Source of the DNA: Phytopseudomonas dryadis
Lineage (GTDB): Bacteria > Pseudomonadota > Gammaproteobacteria > Pseudomonadales > Pseudomonadaceae
Reading direction: 5' to 3'
Assembly (NCBI RefSeq): GCF_004327355.1
Contig: NZ_QJUM01000040.1
Span: forward strand, 1-38,606
Length of the DNA stretch: 38,606 nt
The position numbers were made by a program, and so were the translations under genes. Below the pieces are notes generated by a model, which worked only from the letters and a program-made list of their open reading frames with translations, did no database searches and was not told the DNA's origin. This document shows, in pieces, positions 31,368 to 38,606 of the stretch; within the stretch, counting starts at the first letter, position 1; each line of letters begins with the position of its first letter.

Positions 31368-32072
31368 TCAGGGTACGCATACGGGCACTTGCACAGAGCT
31401 CATCATCCCGCCCCCGATGTTGGCGATCATGCGAGGCTGGTACACGATATGGCGGCATCCACCGGGCTTACGCCGTTCCGATGTCGAAGGGGTATCGTCC
31501 TGCTTGTCTGCGTCGTGTCGCGCGAGCTGGTAGATGAACCGGAAGCTCGACATTGGGCCCTTGGTGGCGCCGGGAGCCGCTCCCGGTTGGATGGCGACCT
31601 CGAGCTCTGCGCTGGCGGCAGAAAACAGCCCCGAGAATTGATAGCGGTCGCCTTGCACGAGCCCTTCTCCGGTTACGTGTCCTTGTCGATTGATGGCAAT
31701 CTGGATGCCACCTTCGTTCGCGAACCAGCCCTCCTGCTCCATGCGGCCATCGATCACGAAACCTGCGTTTCCCGCCTCGCCATCCTGGCCTTTCACGCCG
31801 TCCATGTTGCCGTGGACGATAAGCCTGAACCGATCCCCAGCGAGGTGTTGCAGCTCGGCGCTTCCGCTCCCCGAACCACGCATCGGGGCGCCGCCACGCC
31901 TTGGGTGTGCCTCGACCTGCAACTGGCCGACATAGGGGCCAGCAGGTGCCTCGAAGGGCGTCTGCCCACTCTGACTGTATCCGGGAGCCAGTATGCCGAG
32001 CAGGAACAGACCTGCGGCGATTCGCATAACGCGCATGGCGCTTTCATGAGACGTTTTGACTGGCGTGTTCAT
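31368..32072 (-). CDS. Secreted hypothetical protein, 234 aa
   Basis: A signal peptide is evident at residues 13-34 (MRVMRIAAGLFLLGILAPGY, with cleavage likely near SQS). The mature part is rich in Gly and polar residues with a beta-type pattern (GPYVGQLQVEAHPRRGGAP, then GDRFRLIVHGNMDGV). The C-terminal portion (from about residue 200) contains two Cys residues (GGCRHIVY and PVCVP). The start may be at 32072 or at the internal ATG at 32036; neither has a strong ribosome binding site. No family is recognised. It is divergent from hrpA. Confidence 0.6.
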   Translation of the reverse strand: MNTPVKTSHESAMRVMRIAAGLFLLGILAPGYSQSGQTPFEAPAGPYVGQLQVEAHPRRGGAPMRGSGSGSAELQHLAGDRFRLIVHGNMDGVKGQDGEAGNAGFVIDGRMEQEGWFANEGGIQIAINRQGHVTGEGLVQGDRYQFSGLFSAASAELEVAIQPGAAPGATKGPMSSFRFIYQLARHDADKQDDTPSTSERRKPGGCRHIVYQPRMIANIGGGMMSSVQVPVCVP

Positions 32073-32244
32073 CGGTATCTGCTGAAAAGGGGGCAGATTT
32101 ACTATAGGTCAAACCGACCCTTCTGGCCGAAATCAGCTGCTCCCGGACGTCTCTATCTCGCCGCTGACTATCAATGGTCTGGCCTGCACGTATCGGCACG
32201 GAATCTGCGACAATCGCGCCTTTGCCCTGATTGCCGCTGACCTG

Positions 32245-35200
32245 ATGACCGACCTCGCCACCCTGCAGAATAACCTCGACCACGCCATGATCGCCGACCG
32301 CCATCGTCTGCGTCGGCAGTTGCACGAGCTGCAGAAGAAGCCCGACGAAGCCAAACAGGCGCAATGGCTGGAGCGCTTCCAGGCGTCCTGCGCCAAGGTC
32401 GAGGCGCGGCGTTTGAGCGTGCCGGTGATGCGTTACGACGATGCGCTGCCGATCGCTGCCAAGCGCGACGAGATCAAGGCGGCGCTGGCCAAGCATCAGG
32501 TGCTGGTGATCGCGGGCGAGACCGGTTCGGGGAAGACCACCCAGTTGCCGAAGATCTGCCTGGAGATCGGCCGTGGCCAGCACGGCCTGATCGGCCACAC
32601 CCAGCCGCGGCGCCTGGCTGCGCGCAGTGTGGCGACGCGGGTCGCCGAGGAGATCGGCACGCCGCTGGGCGAGCTGGTCGGCTATCAGGTGCGCTTCGAG
32701 GATCAGAGCAAGGACAGTTCGCTGATCAAGCTGATGACCGACGGCATTCTGCTCGCCGAAACCCAGCATGATCGCTATCTGGAAAAGTACGACACGCTGA
32801 TCGTCGACGAGGCGCACGAGCGCAGCCTCAACATCGACTTCCTGCTTGGTTACCTGAAGACCCTGCTGCCGCGTCGGCCCGACCTCAAGGTGATCATCAC
32901 CTCGGCGACCATCGATCTGGAACGCTTCAGCAAGCATTTTAATGATGCACCCATCGTCGAAGTCTCCGGCCGCACCTATCCGGTGGAAACCTGGTACCGG
33001 CCGCTGGCCGCCGAGGTGGACGAGGAGGGCGAGCGTCTGCTCGACGACCTCACCGTCGATCAGGGCATTCTCGCCGCGCTGGACGAAATTGCCGCCCATG
33101 AGAATGCCGAGGGCAAGCGCCCGGGCGACGTGCTGATTTTCCTGCCTGGCGAACGCGAGATTCGCGATGCCGCGGAAGTGCTGCGCAAGGCCAACCTGCG
33201 CTTTACCGAGGTGCTGCCGCTGTACGCGCGGCTGACGCCTGCCGAGCAGCAGAAGATCTTCGCGCCCATGGCCGGGCGCAAGATCGTGCTGGCCACCAAC
33301 GTCGCGGAAACCTCGCTGACGGTGCCGGGTATTCGCTACGTGATCGACAGCGGCACGGCGCGGATCAGTCGCTACAGCTACCGCGCCAAGGTGCAGCGCC
33401 TGCCCATCGAGGCCGTTTCCCAGGCCAGCGCCAACCAGCGCAAGGGCCGTTGCGGGCGGGTCGAGCCGGGTATCTGCGTGCGGCTGTACAGCGAGGAAGA
33501 TTTCCTCGGTCGGCCCGAGTTCACCGATCCGGAAATTCTGCGCACCAACCTGGCGGCGGTGATTCTGCAGATGCTGCATCTGCGCCTGGGCAGCATCGAG
33601 GATTTCCCCTTTATCGAGCCGCCGGATGGCAAGGCCATCAGCGATGGTTTCAACCTGCTGCAGGAGCTCTCGGCGGTCAACCGCGAAGGGCAACTGACCC
33701 CGCTGGGGCGTCAGTTGGCGCGCCTGCCCATCGACCCGCGCCTCGGCCGCATGGTGCTGGAGGCCGCCAAGCTCGGCAGCCTGCAGGAACTGTTGATCGT
33801 CGCCAGTGCGCTGTCGGTGCAGGATCCGCGCGAGCGACCCATGGATCGCCAGCAGGCCGCCGACCAGGCCCATGCGCAGTGGAAGGATGTCGATTCGGAC
33901 TTCGCCGCGTTGATCAACCTCTGGCGCGGTTTCGAGGAAAAACGCCAGGAGCTCGGCTCCAACCCGTTGCGCAGCTGGTGCAAGAAGAACTTCCTCAACT
34001 ACATGCGCCTGCGCGAGTGGCGTGATGCCCATCGGCAACTGGTGCTGCTGGCCAGGGATCTGCAACTGGGCGATAACGCTTCCCGTAGGAGCCCGCTTGC
34101 GGGCGATTCAGTTGGTAGGGTGGACAACGCCGCAGGCTTGTCCACCCAGGCGGACGGCTCCGGCCGTCCACCCTACGAAAAAGCTCAGCATGCAGCGCCG
34201 ACCACCGACACCAAGGTCAACGTGATCCTCCGCGAGCAGGCCGAGGCCAGCGAAGCCGCGCAGCGCGCCAAGGGTTATGCGGCGGTGCACAAGGCGATCC
34301 TCAGCGGCCTGCTCAGCCAGATCGGCCAGAAAGCCGAGGAGGGCGACTTCCTCGGTGCCCGCCAGCGGCGCTTCTGGGTGCATCCGTCGTCGGTGATCGG
34401 CCGCAAGAAACCCAACTGGATCATGGCCGCCGAGCTGGTCGAGACCACCAAGCTGTTCGCCCGCCAGGTCGCCAAGATCGAGCCGGACTGGATCGAGCCG
34501 CTGGCCGGTCACCTGATCAAGAAGAACCACTTCGAGCCGCACTGGGAGAAGAAGCGCGGCCAGGTGGTGGCTTTTGAGCAGGTGACCCTGTACGGCCTGA
34601 TCGTGGTCGGCCGCCGCCCCGTGCACTACGGGCCCATCGACCCGCAGGCGTCCCGCGAGCTGTTCATCCGCGAAGGGTTGGTGCGCGGCGAGATCAACAG
34701 CCGCGCCAAGTGCCTGAACGCCAACCGTGTGCTGCTGGAAAGGCTCGACGAACTGGAGGCCAAGGCGCGCCGCCGCGACATTCTCGCCGACGAGGAAACC
34801 CTGTTCGCCTACTACGAGGCGCGCATTCCCCAGGACATCTACCAGACGGCGACCTTCGAGAGTTGGTACAAGCGCGAGAGCGCCATCGAGCCGCAACTGC
34901 TGATGATGCGCGAGGAAGACGTGCTGGCCCGCGAGGCGCTGGAAGTCACTGCCGCGCAGTATCCCGATACCCTGCACATCGGCGAACTGCAGTTGCCGCT
35001 GATCTATCACTTCGAACCCAATCACCCGCGCGACGGCGTGACCTTGCGCGTGCCGGCGCCGCTGTTGCCACAGCTGCCGGGCGAGCGCCTGGAGTGGCTG
35101 GTGCCGGGGCTGATCGAGGCCAAGGCCATCGATCTGGTGCGCGGCCTGCCCAAGGCGCTGCGCAAGAACTTCGTGCCGGTGCCGGATTTCGTCGGCGCGG

Positions 35201-36327
35201 CCCTGGGCAAGCTCACCTTCGGCCAGGGCAGCCTGCCGGAAAGCCTGGGCCGCGAACTGCAGCGCATGACCGGCGTGCGCATCAATGACGAAGCGTGGAT
35301 CGAAGCGACCCGGCAGCTCGAACATCACCTGAAGATGAACATCGAGGTGGTCGATACCCATGGCAAATTCCTGGGCGAAGGCCGTGATCTGGCCGAGCTG
35401 ACGGCGCGCTTCAGTGAGGCCAGCCAGGCCGCACTGGCCATCCCGCAGGCCGACAAGGTGCAGAAACCGGTGGAGGCCAAGGTCTTCGCCCAGGTCGCCG
35501 AGAAAACACAGCAAAAGGTCGCCGGGCTTTCCATGACCGTGTTCCCGGCCCTGGTGGAAGAGGCCGGGGTGGTCAAGGAAGGACGCTTCCCGACCCAGGC
35601 CGAAGCCGAGTTCCAGCACCGCCGCGCCCTGCAGCGCCTGCTGCTGCAACAGCTGGCCGAGCCAGCCAAGTTCCTGCGTGGCAAATTGCCGGGCCTGACC
35701 GAACTGGGCCTGTTGCACCGCGACCTGGGGCGGGTCGATGGGCTGGTCGAGGACATCCTCCTGGCCAGCCTCGACAGCTGCATTCTCGAAGGCGAACAAC
35801 CACTGCCTCGCGATGGCGCTGCGCTGGCCGCCCTGGCCGAGAAAAAACGCGGTGCCTGGGCCGACCACGCCGAACGGCTGGCCCGCTTGGCCCTGGAAAT
35901 CCTCAAGCTGTGGCACGGTCTGCAGAAGCGCTTCAAGGGCAAGATCGACCTGGCCCAGGCGGTGGCGCTCAACGACATCAAGGTGCAGCTGGGCAACCTG
36001 GTGTATCCCGGCTTCGTTCGCGAAACCCCTGCCGAATGGCTCAAGGAAGTCCCGCGCTACCTCAAGGCCATCGAACAACGCTTCGACAAGATCGCCGCAC
36101 AACTGCAGCGCGACCGCGTGTGGAGTGGTGAGCTGGCCGGCTACTGGGAACAGTACCAGGCGCGCCTCGGCAAGCACCTGCAGGAAGGCAAGCGCGACGC
36201 CAACCTGGTGCTCTACCGCTGGATGCTCGAGGAGTACCGCGTCTCCCTGTTCGCCCAGCAACTGGGGACGAAGATGGCGGTGTCGGACAAGCGCCTGAGC
36301 AAGCAGTGGAGCCAGGTGGAGGCTTGA
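32245..36327 (+). CDS. hrpA: ATP-dependent RNA helicase HrpA with an in-frame repeat insertion
   Basis: A 1360-residue DEAH-box helicase (E. coli HrpA is 1300), a translation-associated helicase that acts on stalled ribosomes. Motif I is GETGSGKT at 91-98, motif II DEAH at 188-191, motif III SAT at 220-222, and motif VI QRKGRCGRVEPG near 393-404. The HrpA-specific OB-fold and DUF3418 regions follow. Residues 613-646 (SRRSPLAGDSVGRVDNAAGL and so on) have no counterpart in the usual linker between LREWRDAHRQL and AVHKAILSGLLSQIG. They are the translation of a REP unit and a GTAGGGTGGAC repeat. The frame stays open, so the protein is probably made with a longer surface loop. The start ATG at 32245 is the first of MTDLATLQNNLDHAM. 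Confidence 0.95.
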   Translation: MTDLATLQNNLDHAMIADRHRLRRQLHELQKKPDEAKQAQWLERFQASCAKVEARRLSVPVMRYDDALPIAAKRDEIKAALAKHQVLVIAGETGSGKTTQLPKICLEIGRGQHGLIGHTQPRRLAARSVATRVAEEIGTPLGELVGYQVRFEDQSKDSSLIKLMTDGILLAETQHDRYLEKYDTLIVDEAHERSLNIDFLLGYLKTLLPRRPDLKVIITSATIDLERFSKHFNDAPIVEVSGRTYPVETWYRPLAAEVDEEGERLLDDLTVDQGILAALDEIAAHENAEGKRPGDVLIFLPGEREIRDAAEVLRKANLRFTEVLPLYARLTPAEQQKIFAPMAGRKIVLATNVAETSLTVPGIRYVIDSGTARISRYSYRAKVQRLPIEAVSQASANQRKGRCGRVEPGICVRLYSEEDFLGRPEFTDPEILRTNLAAVILQMLHLRLGSIEDFPFIEPPDGKAISDGFNLLQELSAVNREGQLTPLGRQLARLPIDPRLGRMVLEAAKLGSLQELLIVASALSVQDPRERPMDRQQAADQAHAQWKDVDSDFAALINLWRGFEEKRQELGSNPLRSWCKKNFLNYMRLREWRDAHRQLVLLARDLQLGDNASRRSPLAGDSVGRVDNAAGLSTQADGSGRPPYEKAQHAAPTTDTKVNVILREQAEASEAAQRAKGYAAVHKAILSGLLSQIGQKAEEGDFLGARQRRFWVHPSSVIGRKKPNWIMAAELVETTKLFARQVAKIEPDWIEPLAGHLIKKNHFEPHWEKKRGQVVAFEQVTLYGLIVVGRRPVHYGPIDPQASRELFIREGLVRGEINSRAKCLNANRVLLERLDELEAKARRRDILADEETLFAYYEARIPQDIYQTATFESWYKRESAIEPQLLMMREEDVLAREALEVTAAQYPDTLHIGELQLPLIYHFEPNHPRDGVTLRVPAPLLPQLPGERLEWLVPGLIEAKAIDLVRGLPKALRKNFVPVPDFVGAALGKLTFGQGSLPESLGRELQRMTGVRINDEAWIEATRQLEHHLKMNIEVVDTHGKFLGEGRDLAELTARFSEASQAALAIPQADKVQKPVEAKVFAQVAEKTQQKVAGLSMTVFPALVEEAGVVKEGRFPTQAEAEFQHRRALQRLLLQQLAEPAKFLRGKLPGLTELGLLHRDLGRVDGLVEDILLASLDSCILEGEQPLPRDGAALAALAEKKRGAWADHAERLARLALEILKLWHGLQKRFKGKIDLAQAVALNDIKVQLGNLVYPGFVRETPAEWLKEVPRYLKAIEQRFDKIAAQLQRDRVWSGELAGYWEQYQARLGKHLQEGKRDANLVLYRWMLEEYRVSLFAQQLGTKMAVSDKRLSKQWSQVEA
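34082..34177. repeat. REP plus GTAGGGTGGAC repeat inserted within hrpA (copy E)
   Basis: A REP-like unit CCCGTAGGAGCCCGCTTGC with the stem GCCCGC/GCGGGC (34091-34104) is followed by the repeat 34115-34177. Its ends GTAGGGTGGAC and GTCCACCCTAC are perfect inverted repeats, with inner stems GGGTGGACAA/TTGTCCACCC. The same repeat family occurs between genes at 179, 375, 26329 and 27490. Here it lies inside the coding sequence without stop codons and in a frame-preserving length. Confidence 0.85.
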
Positions 36328-36497
36328 GGCGAGCCGCTGAGACCGAGCGATCCACCGCCCTGGCCGTGGGGTGAGGGCCTGTCTTTTTTTGCGTGGTCTC
36401 TCACGGTGAACGGAGCGCTCGTTTGGCATGCTGACTCTGCTCACACACGAAGGTGAGCGGGAAGCTTCCAGCTTGAATACGCATTAGGGAGAATGTG

Positions 36498-36973
36498 ATG
36501 GAAATGAAGATATTGGCCAGTGGAGTCGGGGCCGCGATACCCAAGACCAGCATCGGCTTCAGCCTGTTCAGCGGCGTTTATATTCAAATAAGGCGTTCGA
36601 GCTCGGAAAATCCCTCCACATTTTTGGTATCGCAGCAGGCCCTGAAATGGGTGGCAACAGTGGTACGTTGATCGCCGGCCACATCGAAACAGCATGGATG
36701 AAAATCGATGCCGTCAAGCATGGGTGGCTCTGCAACAGAACGTCATTGGTCGGCAAGCTTGGCGAAGTGGAGTTGAAAGGGACGTTGGCTTTCAGTGGCA
36801 AAGTGGATGTCACCTTCACCGTGTATGACGCGAATAATGAATCGAATTTTTCGCTCAGTCAGATTCGGGTCGAATCCACGGGCGGCCAGATAGCGGACAC
36901 ACGGGTTCGGGGGATTATCAAGGACATGATGGGCAAGACCCGCAATGGGAGTGCGCTCTGTGCACAGCCATGA
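36498..36973 (+). pseudogene. Unknown gene split by a frameshift near 36580
   Basis: The ATG at 36498 follows GGGAGAATGTG. The first frame reads MEMKILASGVGAAIPKTSIG then FSLFSGVYIQ and afterwards loses protein character and stops at 36671. The next frame takes over from about 36580 (NKAFELGKSLHIFGIAAGPE) and runs to the stop at 36971-36973 through GKLGEVELKGTLAFSGKVD and a beta-rich region with one Cys pair. Joining the two gives about 158 residues. A single-base indel (mutation or sequencing error) explains this; no slippery heptamer is visible. I do not recognise the family. Confidence 0.55.
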
Positions 36974-37325
36974 CGCCACTCGCTTTCGCCGCCTGAAGAC
37001 GGCCGCCAATATCATCCTGCTGATTGTGCAATTGATCACCGTTGCCGCTTACTGGGGAATGGTCAACGCTCGGCCTGAATACCAGGCGATCAGTCAGCAT
37101 CTGTATCCGAACAGTGAGTGGCTGATGAACAGCCGGCTGGCCGACTGGCTGGTGTCGATGCCAGCACTGTTGCTGGTACTGCTGATATTTGCCTCGAGTG
37201 CGGCGAAGGAGTTCGCCGGCTTCGGCAAAGGCCGCAGGATTCTGCTCAACCTGCTGGCAGTGGGCGCCCTGGCACTGCTCTATGGCGCCGCTGCTTCGCC
37301 GCTTTACCCCTCCGCCGCGCTTTAG
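36960..37325 (+). CDS. Small hypothetical membrane protein, about 121 aa
   Basis: Three transmembrane helices are visible: IILLIVQLITVAAYWGMVNA, MPALLLVLLIFASSA, and ILLNLLAVGALALLYGAAA. The GTG at 36960 has GGGAG at 36947-36951 and overlaps the end of the preceding broken gene. An in-frame ATG at 36945 without a clear ribosome binding site would add five residues. The overlap suggests the two genes form one unit. Function unknown. Confidence 0.65.
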   Translation: MHSHDATRFRRLKTAANIILLIVQLITVAAYWGMVNARPEYQAISQHLYPNSEWLMNSRLADWLVSMPALLLVLLIFASSAAKEFAGFGKGRRILLNLLAVGALALLYGAAASPLYPSAAL

Positions 37326-37417
37326 CCGTGGTCTAGGACGCAGCGCTGACGAGGGGCGGGTTGGTCGCTGGACGACTCTGCATGAATCCCGTCCCCGTTG
37401 CGCCTGCGTTGAGTCCA

Positions 37418-38077
37418 TCAGATCCACTGGTCGTTACGCTTGCGCCGTACCCGCAGCATGGTCGGCAGGATCAGGCCGGCGAGCAGCCCGGCACCGGCGA
37501 TGCTGCCGCCATAGACCATGTAGCGCATCAGCACCTGCTTGTTCTCGTCGCCCAGTTGCGCCTGTGCCTCGCGCAGTTCGGCGCGGACCTGGTTCAGTTC
37601 GATGTCCAGCGCCGAACGCGTGGCCTGCAACTCGTCGATCAGTGTCTTGCGTGAGTCCAGGGTCTCCTGCATGCCCTGCACGCGGGTCTCCCAGGTGTCG
37701 TTGATGCCCGCGAGTTCGCTGTTGAGCTCGCTCACCTTCTGCTCCAGCTGCGGCAGGCGCTCGGCCTGGCCGGGCACGTCCTGCAGGTCGCTGTTGGGAA
37801 TCCATACGGCGTTGCCGTTGTCGCCACGCACCTGGCTGTAATCGCCCTGGGTGCGCAGCAGTTCGACCTTGGTGCCGGAGGTGAGGGTACCGACGATCCG
37901 GTAGCCATCCGTGGGCCCGCTACGCACATAGGTATTCAGGCTGTCGCTGACCCAGCGTGCGTTGCCGCCTGGCTCCTGGGCGTGCGCCGCAGCGCCGGCC
38001 ATGAGCAGGCCGCCGAGGACACAGGCGCGCAGCTGGAAGGGGGAGATACGGACGGGAAAACGGCGGTGTAGGGGCAT
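37418..38077 (-). CDS. SH3-domain membrane protein (YgiM / TIGR04211 family)
   Basis: A 219-residue envelope protein. The signal peptide is at about residues 15-34 (ACVLGGLLMAGAAAHAQ). A bacterial SH3 domain follows (YVRSGPTDGYRIVGTLTSG, then GDNGNAVWIPNSDL), then a coiled coil at about residues 98-178 (LPQLEQKVSELNSELAGIND). A single C-terminal membrane helix ends in a basic tail (MLRVRRKRNDQWI). This exact order defines the TIGR04211 / YgiM family, of unknown role in the cell envelope. I prefer the ATG at 38077 over a TTG at 38083. It runs opposite to the preceding gene. Confidence 0.9.
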   Translation of the reverse strand: MPLHRRFPVRISPFQLRACVLGGLLMAGAAAHAQEPGGNARWVSDSLNTYVRSGPTDGYRIVGTLTSGTKVELLRTQGDYSQVRGDNGNAVWIPNSDLQDVPGQAERLPQLEQKVSELNSELAGINDTWETRVQGMQETLDSRKTLIDELQATRSALDIELNQVRAELREAQAQLGDENKQVLMRYMVYGGSIAGAGLLAGLILPTMLRVRRKRNDQWI

Positions 38078-38198
38078 GGACAATCTTCACTTGGCGGTGG
38101 AACGAAGCGCGGAAATCAGCGCGATAAAGCCGGCCAGACGATTTCTTGTGATCCGCCATCCTGGCGCCTCCCCGGCGGGCCGTCGCGGTGCGACGTGA

Positions 38199-38219
38199 AA
38201 AATGGCACCTGGCCATTTT
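38199..38219. terminator. Bidirectional hairpin in the right-edge intergenic region
   Basis: AAAATGGC (38199-38206) and GCCATTTT (38212-38219) form a perfect 8-bp stem with a 5-nt loop, so both strands end in a T-run. It could terminate a transcript from beyond the right edge. The region 38078-38381 otherwise contains no supportable gene. Confidence 0.4.
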
Positions 38220-38381
38220 CGGTAGGCATGAACACGATCAGGCTGGGCCGGCAGACGCAGTCACCAGAAATGGCGAAAGGCCATGCGCGCCACCCGTTGG
38301 GCCGACTGCTGAAAGACAGCGCGAGAACGGGTGGGTTCCTCGCCGCCCCCGGTGTCGCCTCAACGATACCGTGTCGCGAGT

Positions 38382-38606
38382 GTGGGAGCCCCGACCTCGG
38401 GACGATGCGATTGCGGCCATCCCGCAGAGTCCGTGGCGTGGCTAGCATTCGCCGCGGGGTCGCGGCTCCTACAGGATTGCAGCGAATCCGTGTTCGGGTA
38501 GGAGCCCCGACCTCGGGGCGATGCGATTGCGGCCATCCCGCAGAGTCCGTGGCGTGGCTAGCATTCGTCGCGGGGTTGCGGCTGCTACAGGATTGCAGCA
38601 AACCCG
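38382..38606. repeat. Two tandem REP-like repeats (about 109 bp, 116-bp period)
   Basis: Copy 1 (38382-38490) and copy 2 (38498-38606, cut by the window end) share GAGCCCCGACCTCGGG, GATGCGATTGCGGCCATCCC, GCAGAGTCCGTGGCGTGGC and CTACAGGATTGCAGC, with few differences. Each has inverted ends (GTAGGAGCCCCGACC / GGGTTGCGGCTGCTAC type). They belong to the GTAGGAGC class like 27636-27726. Confidence 0.8.

Noticed and set aside
32044..36444. Two long minus-strand frames antisense to hrpA
   Set aside because: HrpA is complete on the plus strand; the antisense frames have His/Gln/Leu-rich shadow composition and no start signals.
36498..36671. Programmed ribosomal frameshift in the unknown gene
   Set aside because: No X-XXY-YYZ heptamer, stimulatory stem or internal Shine-Dalgarno is evident near 36580; an indel is simpler.
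38382..38606. CRISPR array
   Set aside because: Only two repeats of about 109 bp, internally palindromic, with a 7-bp gap and no spacers.
1..38606. tRNA or rRNA genes
   Set aside because: I looked for cloverleaf-like segments near gene ends and at the insert borders and found none I could support.

Overview
The window is a G+C-rich chromosomal segment of a Pseudomonas or very close relative. Gene content supports this: a rapA - small gene - alkB-like - small gene - PhrS-like sRNA block, a maoC / lipase / fadD2 / fadD1 block, and hrpA. So does the density of REP-like palindromic repeats. The genus is inferred from family knowledge and gene order, not from a marker gene.

Layout. 1-476: repeats and the last codons of an aldo/keto-reductase-like gene. 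477-5127: rapA (minus), diverging from a three-gene overlapping operon (98-aa protein, AlkB-family oxygenase, 53-aa basic protein), then a PhrS-like, ANR-box-controlled small RNA with an internal 35-aa membrane peptide and a tandemly duplicated 74-bp section. 5315-8413: an AaeB/AaeX/AaeA-type efflux operon (FUSC, DUF1656, HlyD). 8630-12365: a minus-strand operon for cytosine uptake and deamination, codB - pucR-type regulator - codA. 12716-18005: fatty-acid genes (MaoC hydratase and monoglyceride-lipase-like hydrolase on minus, two long-chain acyl-CoA ligases on plus). 18055-18357: relic of an OprM-type outer membrane gene. 18426-23944: a PhnCDE-like ABC importer (minus) divergent from selD-mnmH (plus), so most likely a selenium oxyanion importer. 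23950-26324: a truncated MFS gene, an EamA exporter divergent from a MarR regulator, and two small membrane proteins. 26329-27727: an unrecognised 247-aa protein bracketed by near-identical 91-bp repeats. 27856-30010: LysR regulator divergent from an MFS transporter.

30004-31254 is the most unusual part. It is an insert of about 1.1 kb bounded by a 109-bp direct repeat of the MFS gene's 3' end. It carries a minus-strand promoter, a structured leader and three short overlapping ORFs. The leader holds two boxes present upstream, again downstream over a ribosome binding site, and in antisense between them. That is the architecture of the phage P4 CI / P1 C4 antisense-RNA immunity systems, so I read the insert as a remnant of a phage or phage satellite.

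31368-38606: an unrecognised secreted protein (minus); hrpA carrying an intergenic-type repeat inserted in frame; a frameshifted unknown gene and a small membrane protein; an SH3-domain membrane protein (minus); and two tandem REP-like repeats at the window edge.
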